This document shows, one piece after another, positions 16,829-25,135 of a stretch of 50,389 nt of DNA. A program made the position numbers and the translations under genes. How positions within the stretch are numbered: the stretch's first letter is position 1; every line of letters begins with the position of its first letter. The stretch is taken from positions 1-50,389 of the forward strand of contig JAATGJ010000119.1 of assembly GCA_015654695.1 (NCBI GenBank), read 5' to 3'. Source of the DNA: Chitinophagales bacterium. GTDB lineage: Bacteria; Bacteroidota; Bacteroidia; Chitinophagales; Chitinophagaceae. The notes under the pieces are model-generated. The model had not been told where the DNA came from, did no database searches, and saw only the letters and a list, made by a program, of their open reading frames with translations.

Positions 16829-17911
16829 ATGAACAAGGAAAAATTTATACTGCTACTTGATAAATATACTTTAGATGATATATCACCTGAAGAACGCAGC
16901 GAATTCCTGGCTGCTGCAACATCAGGAATTTACGACGACCTGGTACTCCAGCATATTGAAAAAAAGCTCCGGGCCCCGAATGCCACAATAGAAGGCGCTA
17001 ATCTTCCTCCTCACAGGTCCGCTGATATCCTTCATAAAATTCTTTCTTCCGAAAAACAAAATTCCACATTAATACCTAAGGTTTCAGTAAGAATGAAGAT
17101 CATACGCTGGACCGTCGCCGCTGCTGTTATTAGCGCGGTTTCTTTGGGGGCATACATACTAAGCGACACTGAAAATGTGAAACCGGGTTCAAATGCGGCC
17201 TTTGCAAACAACATGCTTGAAAAGGTTAATGTGACAGTACAGCCCCTGAAAATTCAAATGGAAGAGGGCAGCATTATTACGCTGCAGCCCGGCTCTTCTA
17301 TTCATTACCCCAGTCATTTTTTACCGGATAAGAGGGAGATATTCCTGGAAGGTGAAGCTTTTTTTGAAGTAAGTAAAAATGCCAGCCGCCCTTTTTTTGT
17401 ATATAATAATAACATTGTGACACATGTACTGGGCACCAGTTTTAATGTGAAGATGAACAGGGAAAACAAACAGGTGGAAGTGTCGGTAAGATCTGGCAGG
17501 GTGGAAGTATATGAAGATAAACCTGCGGTGAAAGCTACTGCCAGTAAAAAAAATAACGGGGTAATTCTTTCACCCAATCAAAAAGTGACATACGACCAGG
17601 ATACTCGGCAATTCGTCCCCTCGCTGGTGGATGTTCCCCTGCCCATCATCAATGAAATGAGCGATAAAAACGTGACACCTGAAACGGCTGTCTTTGAGTC
17701 AACCCCCCTTAAGACAGTACTTAGTTCATTGGAAAGAAGTTATGGAATTGATATCGTGGTGGAGACGGAGAATATATACAAATGCCTGTTCACGGGTGAT
17801 GTGAGTCAGCAGGATCTCTACACAAGGCTCGATGTCATTTGCCAGTCAGTGCAGGCTTTGTATGAAGTAAAGGGAACAAAGATATTAATCAAGGGGAAGG
17901 GATGTAACTAA
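16829..17911 (+). CDS. FecR-like anti-sigma factor with DUF4974
   Basis: About 360 residues from ATG 16829 (16826 also possible); the longer frame from 16790 adds residues not typical of the family. An N-terminal cytoplasmic helical part binds the sigma factor; one membrane helix lies near residues 90-110 (WTVAAAVISAVSLGAYIL). A periplasmic FecR domain follows (LQPGSSIHYPSHF, FLEGEAFFEVSKN, GTSFNVKM), and a C-terminal DUF4974 segment (STPLKTVLSSLERSYGIDIV) resembles the STN fold. The partner should be the STN domain of the SusC encoded next. About 100 bp separates it from the sigma gene. Confidence 0.94.
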   Translation: MNKEKFILLLDKYTLDDISPEERSEFLAAATSGIYDDLVLQHIEKKLRAPNATIEGANLPPHRSADILHKILSSEKQNSTLIPKVSVRMKIIRWTVAAAVISAVSLGAYILSDTENVKPGSNAAFANNMLEKVNVTVQPLKIQMEEGSIITLQPGSSIHYPSHFLPDKREIFLEGEAFFEVSKNASRPFFVYNNNIVTHVLGTSFNVKMNRENKQVEVSVRSGRVEVYEDKPAVKATASKKNNGVILSPNQKVTYDQDTRQFVPSLVDVPLPIINEMSDKNVTPETAVFESTPLKTVLSSLERSYGIDIVVETENIYKCLFTGDVSQQDLYTRLDVICQSVQALYEVKGTKILIKGKGCN

Positions 17912-17984
17912 TAATAATAACCAAAACAGTTAATATAATATGATGATAACGTTATTGAAAATCTAAAACACCGGGTTAATAAAA

Positions 17985-18015
17985 AAAGCCGGCAATGTGG
18001 AGCATTGCCAGCTTT
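17985..18015 (+). terminator. Strong leader hairpin between anti-sigma gene and susC
   Basis: AAAGCCGGCAATG (17985-17997) pairs with CATTGCCAGCTTT (18003-18015) across a 5-nt loop, a 13-bp stem with a single C-A mismatch. Only TTTAT follows, so termination would be partial at best. It lies 73 bp upstream of the SusC start and may separate the low-level sigma/anti-sigma mRNA from the high-level SusCD mRNA, or protect the 5' end. Confidence 0.5.
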
Positions 18016-18087
18016 ATAACAGAACCTTGTGCAGGTCCAAATTTTGTCCGAATCAATTTTAGCGAACGAACAAAACTCAATGAAATT

Positions 18088-21000
18088 ATGAAAAAAAAGC
18101 AACTTGTTGCTGCAATACTGCTTACAATGAGAATAACGATTGTACAAATGACACTGGCCTTTATTTTCGCCAGCTCTTTGTATGCTAATGAAACATCCGG
18201 CCAGGGAATACTGGATAAAAAAGTTTCTATTTCCGCAGAAAATCTTACCCTGAGTAAAGTACTCTTAAAAGTACAAAAGCAAACAGGTGTAAAGTTTTTA
18301 TACAGTCCCAATACGATAGAGGCTGACCGCAAAATTTCATTTACTGCGGTGGACAAGAAACTCGGTGTTTTCATTAATGAAATCATCAGGCCTTTATCTA
18401 TTGATTATAAAGTGGTGGAAGACCAGATCTTATTATTTCCCACTAACAGTACTGCTCAAACTGAAATGGATAACCATCCCGGAACAGATATACAAGGAGC
18501 CCCAACCACCCCCACCGTTCAGAATGATAATATAGTAACAGGCCTGGTAACGGATGATAAAGGGGCGCCATTGCCCGGAGCCACCGTGACGGTTAAATCC
18601 AATAAAGCCCTGGTTACCACTACTGATAATTCAGGCCGGTTTAAACTGGATATCGGTACATCAACTGCAGTTCTTGTAATTACTTATACAGGATTCAGCT
18701 CACAGGAAATCAGTGTAACAGCTAACCAGTCCGTTTCAATTAAGCTTGCTATTGCTGAGAGTAATCTGGATGCAGTAATAGTAACGGGTTATTCAAAACA
18801 AAGCAAAAGAGATGTTACAGGAGCCGTATCCACCATTAGCGCTGATGTGGTAGCTAAAACACCTGTTGCTGATGTAGGCTCTGTATTGCAGGGTCGTGTG
18901 TCCGGTGTAAGTGTGGACGCACAGGGAGGTCCCGGCAGTACTGCCGTAGTACGTATCCGTGGTTTTGGCAGCAATGGTAATAATGATGTACTCTATGTAA
19001 TAGATGGCGTACAAATGAGGGGCGGCAGCAACCTGGTAAACCCCAATGATATTGAAACGATCACGGTATTAAAAGATCCTTCCAATACAGCTTTATATGG
19101 AGCGCAGGGTGGTAATGGTGTAATAGTAATTACCACCAAAACAGGCAAACGTGGCGCGGCGCCTAAATTGGAATATAATGGTTATGTATCCTGGGAAAAG
19201 CCCACTACCTATCCCAAAAGTTTAAGCCCGCAGGAATATGCCGATGCGTATTGGAATTATTTAAAAAATTCCAACCTGCCTTTAACCAGCCAGTTTTATG
19301 GATCAGGCGCTACTCCCGTATTACCCGATTATATTATAGAAAGAACAGGGCTGCCTGTTTTAGTGGCAGCAGAAGGAAGCCCTGCTGTTGACCGCTCTCT
19401 TTATAATTTGAATAGTTACAGGATACTCAAAACAAACAAAGAGGGTACAGACTGGTTCCGTTCTGTTTTTGATCAAAGTTTCAGCCATAGCCACCAGTTG
19501 ACGTTGAGCGGCGCTACCGATAAAAGTAATTACTCCCTGGGTATGGGTTATCTTAATAATGAAGGCACTTTGCTGGGTACCTATTTTACCAGGTATTCGT
19601 TCAGGGTAAATACCGAATTCAGGCCAACAGACTGGTTAAGGGTGGGTGAGAATATCCAGTTTTCTTATACACAAGGAGCTGGTCCGAGTAACGGTAATCA
19701 TAACCCGCAGGGCCTCTTAGGCGATTTATACCAGCGCAGTTCGCTCATTCCCATTTATGATATTGCAGGCAATTTTTCCGGTCCGAAAGATTTTGCGAGT
19801 ACCCCGGCATTGCGCCCCGGTGGTAATAACCCGGTGCTGGGCCAGGCCACTGACCGTGACAGAAGCGGTGGTTATAATGCAGGTATGATAGGTTCCGCTT
19901 TTGTGGCTATTGAACCTGTTAAGAATTTAATTTTTGAAAGCAAAATAGGCGTACAGTTTTATCCCTACAGTTATCGCTACTTCATTGATACGTTTCCTCA
20001 AAGTGTTTTTTCAGCATCCTATAATCAATTTACAGAAGGCGGAGGTTATAGCAGCGATATACGATGGACGAATAAATTGTCTTATGAAATCAGGTTAAAA
20101 GGTATTCACAGAATAAGCGCTTTTGCTGCGTATGAATTCAGTAAGGCGAAATCAAGAAACAGCCAGGGCACGGTTACCGGTCTTCCCTATACAACGCCGG
20201 GTTATATTAATCTTACTACCGGAACTTTTAATCCTACTATACCCATGTCTGGCGGCAGTGGTTATGAAAATTCAACTTCCATTTTTGGAAACATCAACTA
20301 TGCATTAATGGATAAATACCTTCTCGGTTTTGTGGCCAGGAGAGATGGTTCTTCCAAATTCGGACCGCTGAACCGCTATGGAAATTTCTTTTCTTACAGC
20401 GGCGGATGGAGAATCTCAAAGGAAAAATTTATGGGGAATATTAGCTGGTTGAATGACCTTAAACTAAGAGTTGCTTATGGTGAGAACGGTAATAATGCTA
20501 TTCCCCCGGATTTATACCTGGACCGCTATACATTAAGCGGGTATGTAAATTACAATAGCTATGATCTGAACGGCACCAATAATTCAGCCTTTAACGGTGC
20601 GGGTTTGTACCAACTTGGTAACCCTTTTATTCACTGGGAAACCAATAAGACAACCAATATTGGTTTCGATGCGGCTTTATTCAGAAATAAGCTGAACGTT
20701 TCTTTTAGCTGGTTTAATCGGATAACAAAAGATTTGCTCGCTGTACCACCAATAAGCGGATTACGTGGCGATGCCCTGGCGCCATTTGAAAACATAATGG
20801 AATTCGGCAATAAAGGAATGGAGCTGGAATTAGCATATAATAATAGTATCGGGGATATTAAATATGATATCGGGTTCAATATAGCCACGTACCGTAATAA
20901 CGTAAAATATATCAGCAGTGACAGTGCGGCTGCCATTGACGGAAACGCATACGCCCCTACTGCTTTTTCATTAACACATAGCATTGTGGGGATGCCGGTT

Positions 21001-21657
21001 TCAAGTTTCTATGGTTATGTGCAGGAAGGAATATTTCAATCTTCGGCTGAATATACCAGCAATGCAGTAGCGCATGAGGGTCTCAATGCTGCTACAGCTC
21101 CGGGCCATTTTAAGTTCAAAGATTTAAATAAGGACGGTAAAATAAATAACAATGACCGCACTTTTATCGGTAATCCGCATCCAAAGTTCAGTTATGGATT
21201 TAATCTGAACCTGGGTTATAAAAACTTTGATCTCGGTATATTTCTGCAGGGTGTGCAGGGTAATAAAATTTTTAATTACTGGAGAGCTTACAGCGTGTTT
21301 CCGGGTGCACAGGGCGAAGGCGCTAATGATACCTGGAGCCCGGCCAACACCGATGCCAAACTGCCGATTTGGAGTAATACAGGAGCGGCTTCCGATCTTA
21401 CGCCATCCAGTTTTTTTGTTGAAGACGGATCGTACCTGAGATTGAAAAGTCTCCAGGTCGGTTATACCTTATCTCCGAAGAAAGCGTTCAACAGCATAAG
21501 AATTTATTTACAGGGATATAATCTTGCCACGTTTACTAAATACACAGGAATAGACCCCGAAATAAGCACAGGCAGCGCTACGAATATAGGCGTGGATTTT
21601 GGCGGTAATTATCCTATTTCAAGAAAGTTTGTTTTGGGTGTCAATTTCGGATTATAA
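18088..21657 (+). CDS. SusC/RagA TonB-dependent outer-membrane transporter with STN domain
   Basis: 1189 residues from ATG 18088 (MKKKQLVAA...); the frame open from 17995 crosses the leader hairpin and is not the start. Signal peptide 1-38; STN signalling domain about 46-115 (SAENLTLSKVLLKVQKQTGV); carboxypeptidase-regulatory-like beta sandwich about 148-235 (VTGLVTDDKGAPLPGATV); plug from about 240 (VIVTGYSKQSKRDVTGAVS, IRGFGSNGNNDVLYVIDGV); then the barrel, ending LGVNFGL. The STN domain is what lets this protein signal to the FecR-like anti-sigma factor. With its SusD partner 24 bp downstream it imports oligosaccharides. Confidence 0.96.
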   Translation: MKKKQLVAAILLTMRITIVQMTLAFIFASSLYANETSGQGILDKKVSISAENLTLSKVLLKVQKQTGVKFLYSPNTIEADRKISFTAVDKKLGVFINEIIRPLSIDYKVVEDQILLFPTNSTAQTEMDNHPGTDIQGAPTTPTVQNDNIVTGLVTDDKGAPLPGATVTVKSNKALVTTTDNSGRFKLDIGTSTAVLVITYTGFSSQEISVTANQSVSIKLAIAESNLDAVIVTGYSKQSKRDVTGAVSTISADVVAKTPVADVGSVLQGRVSGVSVDAQGGPGSTAVVRIRGFGSNGNNDVLYVIDGVQMRGGSNLVNPNDIETITVLKDPSNTALYGAQGGNGVIVITTKTGKRGAAPKLEYNGYVSWEKPTTYPKSLSPQEYADAYWNYLKNSNLPLTSQFYGSGATPVLPDYIIERTGLPVLVAAEGSPAVDRSLYNLNSYRILKTNKEGTDWFRSVFDQSFSHSHQLTLSGATDKSNYSLGMGYLNNEGTLLGTYFTRYSFRVNTEFRPTDWLRVGENIQFSYTQGAGPSNGNHNPQGLLGDLYQRSSLIPIYDIAGNFSGPKDFASTPALRPGGNNPVLGQATDRDRSGGYNAGMIGSAFVAIEPVKNLIFESKIGVQFYPYSYRYFIDTFPQSVFSASYNQFTEGGGYSSDIRWTNKLSYEIRLKGIHRISAFAAYEFSKAKSRNSQGTVTGLPYTTPGYINLTTGTFNPTIPMSGGSGYENSTSIFGNINYALMDKYLLGFVARRDGSSKFGPLNRYGNFFSYSGGWRISKEKFMGNISWLNDLKLRVAYGENGNNAIPPDLYLDRYTLSGYVNYNSYDLNGTNNSAFNGAGLYQLGNPFIHWETNKTTNIGFDAALFRNKLNVSFSWFNRITKDLLAVPPISGLRGDALAPFENIMEFGNKGMELELAYNNSIGDIKYDIGFNIATYRNNVKYISSDSAAAIDGNAYAPTAFSLTHSIVGMPVSSFYGYVQEGIFQSSAEYTSNAVAHEGLNAATAPGHFKFKDLNKDGKINNNDRTFIGNPHPKFSYGFNLNLGYKNFDLGIFLQGVQGNKIFNYWRAYSVFPGAQGEGANDTWSPANTDAKLPIWSNTGAASDLTPSSFFVEDGSYLRLKSLQVGYTLSPKKAFNSIRIYLQGYNLATFTKYTGIDPEISTGSATNIGVDFGGNYPISRKFVLGVNFGL

Positions 21658-21681
21658 TAAATAGTTTAAATGATTCAGTAT

Positions 21682-23472
21682 ATGAAAAAATTATCAATCA
21701 CCCTGTTGGCTTTTATTGTTATCAGCACAGGTTGCAAAAAGAACTTCCTGGACGTGCCTTCTACCACCGGCGTTACATTAGAAGAGCTTTCCACCAAAGC
21801 CGGCGTTCAGCAATTATTAGTTGGCGCTTATCATGATGTTACCGGTTTAACCGTAAAGTCAGGCTGGTGGAGTACTACCGGTACCAACTGGATGTATGGC
21901 GATATTACTTCCGGCGACGCCTACCGGGGTGGTACCAATGATGGACCGGATGGGCTGGCGCTAGAACATTTCCAGGCATTGTCAACATCTACATTCCTTG
22001 CTTCCAAATGGCGGACTGTTTATGATGGTGTAGCCCGCAGCAATAAAGTGATACTGGCAGCCACTGCTGCCACCGATATGACTGCGGCGGAAAAAACCAC
22101 TGCAATAGCTGAAGCCCGGTTTTTAAGAGGCCATTTTCATTTTGAAGCCAAAAAAATGTGGAACAAAGTGCCTTATATAGATGAGACAGTAGTTGATTTC
22201 AAAGTATCGAACGAAGTTGATATCTGGCCAGATATAGAAGCGGACTTCAAGTTTGCGATGGATAACATGCCAGCCATACAACGCTATAAAGGGCAGGCCA
22301 ATAAATGGACGGCGGCCTGCTACCTTGCTAAAGCATATATGTTTGAGAAAAAATTTACAGAAGCTAAAGCTTTATTAAATACTATTATCCCGGCAGCGTA
22401 TGGCGGAGCTGGCGCTGGTGTAACGTCACAGGGCCAGGCCTATGCGCTAATGACGAATTTTGACGCAAACTTTGACGCCGCAACTGAAAACAGCCCTGAG
22501 CACATATTTCAAATACAGTTTTCCGCCAACGATGGTTCCAATGGTGGCAATGCGAATATTGGTGATATTGCCAGCCAGCCTGCTTTTTATCCATTAACGA
22601 GCTACTATCAAACATGGAAACAGCCTTCTTTTAATTTAGTAAACGCTTTTAAAACAACGGCTGCCGGTTTGCCATTACCAGACACCTATAACGATGTAAA
22701 TATGACTAATGATATGGGTGTGGCAGGATGGGAATATTATAATACTTACCAGGATCCCGTTGATCCCCGGTTAGACTGGACAGTTGGAAGAAGGGGAGTA
22801 CCATTTTTAGACTGGACTACGCCGTCTTATTATAGCGGTTATGGTAGTAACCCCGGAAGTGATCCCGACTACGGATGGATCAATGACCGCAGTTTTGGCG
22901 GCCCTTATACCCCGGTAAAAAATAATTTCAGGTATAACAATGGTAATTTTTCAAACTTCTTTGAAAACTATGCGCAATATTATATGCTGACAAGCGCCGT
23001 AAACGTCAGCATTATACGATTTGCTGATGTATTGCTCTGGGCGGCTGAATGTGAAGTGGAAGTAGGTACTATAGATAAGGCCAGAACATTTGTAAACTTT
23101 GTTCGTAACCGTGCAAAGACAGGCCGCCAGGTAGAAGTGGTGTATGATGATATCGGTGGTTACCTCGCTTCTGCTAATTATGCAGTAGATACTTATAATA
23201 CACCCTGGACAGACCAGGCTGCTGCACGCAAGGCGGTACATTTTGAAAGAAGACTGGAATTAGCTATGGAAGGGCATCGTTTCTTTGACCTGGTTCGCTG
23301 GGGCGAGATAGCTGATTTTATCAATACCAAATACCTGCCAAAAGAAAAAACAAGATTGCCCAATAACCTTACATCCGATATAACGTTTGTGGCCAATAAA
23401 AATGAATACTTTCCTATACCACAAATTGAAATTGACCTGAACCCGAATATGAAACAAAACCCGGGGTATTAA
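21682..23472 (+). CDS. SusD/RagB outer-membrane glycan-binding lipoprotein
   Basis: 596 residues from ATG 21682, chosen because it gives a lipoprotein signal with the Cys at 18 (VISTGC). SusD features: TPR-like helices, the arginine-rich IAEARFLRGHFHFEAKK, and the C-terminal RRLELAMEGHRFFDLVRWG and NEYFPIPQIEIDLNPN. It caps the SusC barrel and binds the polysaccharide fragment. It is followed by a clear terminator, so expression of the enzymes downstream may need readthrough or a separate promoter. Confidence 0.95.
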   Translation: MKKLSITLLAFIVISTGCKKNFLDVPSTTGVTLEELSTKAGVQQLLVGAYHDVTGLTVKSGWWSTTGTNWMYGDITSGDAYRGGTNDGPDGLALEHFQALSTSTFLASKWRTVYDGVARSNKVILAATAATDMTAAEKTTAIAEARFLRGHFHFEAKKMWNKVPYIDETVVDFKVSNEVDIWPDIEADFKFAMDNMPAIQRYKGQANKWTAACYLAKAYMFEKKFTEAKALLNTIIPAAYGGAGAGVTSQGQAYALMTNFDANFDAATENSPEHIFQIQFSANDGSNGGNANIGDIASQPAFYPLTSYYQTWKQPSFNLVNAFKTTAAGLPLPDTYNDVNMTNDMGVAGWEYYNTYQDPVDPRLDWTVGRRGVPFLDWTTPSYYSGYGSNPGSDPDYGWINDRSFGGPYTPVKNNFRYNNGNFSNFFENYAQYYMLTSAVNVSIIRFADVLLWAAECEVEVGTIDKARTFVNFVRNRAKTGRQVEVVYDDIGGYLASANYAVDTYNTPWTDQAAARKAVHFERRLELAMEGHRFFDLVRWGEIADFINTKYLPKEKTRLPNNLTSDITFVANKNEYFPIPQIEIDLNPNMKQNPGY

Positions 23473-23485
23473 AATACTTAATTTG

Positions 23486-23517
23486 AAAGACCGGATTCAA
23501 AAGTCCGGTCTTTTACA
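23486..23517 (+). terminator. Intrinsic terminator after susD
   Basis: AAAGACCGGA (23486-23495) pairs perfectly with TCCGGTCTTT (23504-23513) across an 8-nt loop. The descending arm ends in a T-run. It lies just after the SusD stop at 23472 and 20 bp before the beta-helix gene. A partial terminator here would make transporter transcripts more abundant than enzyme transcripts. Confidence 0.8.
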
Positions 23518-23534
23518 TTATATCGTTATTACTA

Positions 23535-25112
23535 ATGAAAAAGAATCCATTTACCTGTTTTAGCATTGTATATATTTCTTTAAATATAATGATGGCCTCC
23601 TGCCAGGCCGAGCTGAATAAACAGGTGAATGAAACCGCATCACTTAAGACCTATTACCTCAGTAATAATGGTAATGATAATAATGATGGCAGCCGCCAGC
23701 ATCCGTGGAAAAACATTTCGAAGGTGAAAGGCTTAACACTGAATGCCGGTGATTCTGTTTTGCTGCAGGGCGGACAAATATTTACCGGTACGCTTATTAT
23801 TAACTATCATACCAGCGGTACCGTTGCAAAGCCGGTAGTGATTAGTTCCTATGGCAATGGGGTGGCTACGATCAACAGCAGCAATGAAGCAGGATTGATA
23901 CTGAACAACTGCAATTATATACAACTGCAAAACATAAAAGTAGCCGGGGCAGGCCGCAAGAATGGAAACACTGCAAGCGGGGTGACAATAGCTTACTGCA
24001 ATAATATTAAAATTGACAGCCTTGAAGTAGAAGGCTACCAGAAATCAGGCCTGTTGCTGCGCAATTGTTCTGACATACAAGTACAAAATGTATATGCGCA
24101 CGACAATGGCTATGCCGGTATTTCAGTAGACGGCGAAAATTTTTCAAAAAAGGATTGCAGGAATATTGAAGTAAAATATTGCAGGGCGGAGAATAACCCC
24201 GGCGATCCCACCAATAGAAATAACCATAGTGGCAACGGGATCATTGTAAGTCAATGCACCAATTTAAAAATAGCTTATTGCACCGCTACTAACAATGGAT
24301 GGGATATGCCACGCACCGGTAACGGCCCGGTAGGTATCTGGGCCTGGGAGGCTGACAGTGTTACGATAGAACATTGCTTATCCTACCGGAATAAAACTTC
24401 AGCAGGCGGCCAGGATGGTGGCGGCTTTGATTTTGATGGCGGCATTACTAATTCTGCGATCCAGTATTGTTTGTCCTATGAAAATGAAGGCAGCGGTATC
24501 GGGCTATTTCAATATTCTAACGCCAGCGAATGGAACAACAATACTATCCGTTATAATGTAAGTATTAATGATGGCAATGTATCTGCTGCTAAAGCAGGCA
24601 TATATATCTGGAGCGCCGATGCAGCCTATTATTTAAAAAACTGCTATATCTATAACAATACTGTTTACAATGATAAAAACGCAGCTATCAGTTTTGCACC
24701 GGTAAGTACCAACGAAGGGTTTGTGTTTTATAATAATATCCTGGCGGGTAAGAAAGAAATTATTTCGGGCAACAATATAACAGGAAAATATCTGGGTAAT
24801 TGCTGGTGGAGCCTGGATGACGGGTTCAATGTAAATCAAATAACAAATTTTAATACCTGGACAGTTCAAAAACGACAGGAAATATTGAATGGGAGTATCG
24901 CAGGGATAAATATCAACCCGGGTTTCACCAATATGAATAGTATTATTATCAGCGATGCAAGAATGTTACCAGCTTTCCTGTCGGTAAAAGTTGCCAACCC
25001 TGTTTTTGTGAATGGGGGAATTGATATCCTACAGTTGTTTGGTATCATACCGGGAGGAAAAGATTTTAATGAAAATGCGGCGCCGGTAAAAGGTATTGGC
25101 GCCAGTTTTTAA
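23535..25112 (+). CDS. Right-handed parallel beta-helix lipoprotein (polysaccharide lyase/hydrolase-like)
   Basis: 525 residues. Lipobox IMMASC gives the acylated Cys at 23. After it comes YYLSNNGNDNNDGS and SVLLQGGQIFTGTLII, the classical opening of pectate-lyase-fold proteins, then repeated short coils (IQLQNIKVAGAG, IKIDSLEVEGYQ, IQVQNVYAHDNG, IEVKYCRAENN) stacking into a beta helix to about residue 430. The fold covers pectate lyases, rhamnogalacturonases, alginate epimerases and inert adhesins; I see no signature that picks one. As the first gene after the SusCD pair it is probably the surface enzyme or binding protein of the locus. Confidence 0.85.
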   Translation: MKKNPFTCFSIVYISLNIMMASCQAELNKQVNETASLKTYYLSNNGNDNNDGSRQHPWKNISKVKGLTLNAGDSVLLQGGQIFTGTLIINYHTSGTVAKPVVISSYGNGVATINSSNEAGLILNNCNYIQLQNIKVAGAGRKNGNTASGVTIAYCNNIKIDSLEVEGYQKSGLLLRNCSDIQVQNVYAHDNGYAGISVDGENFSKKDCRNIEVKYCRAENNPGDPTNRNNHSGNGIIVSQCTNLKIAYCTATNNGWDMPRTGNGPVGIWAWEADSVTIEHCLSYRNKTSAGGQDGGGFDFDGGITNSAIQYCLSYENEGSGIGLFQYSNASEWNNNTIRYNVSINDGNVSAAKAGIYIWSADAAYYLKNCYIYNNTVYNDKNAAISFAPVSTNEGFVFYNNILAGKKEIISGNNITGKYLGNCWWSLDDGFNVNQITNFNTWTVQKRQEILNGSIAGININPGFTNMNSIIISDARMLPAFLSVKVANPVFVNGGIDILQLFGIIPGGKDFNENAAPVKGIGASF

Positions 25113-25135
25113 ACGTGTTTGGATAAAAGGACTTT

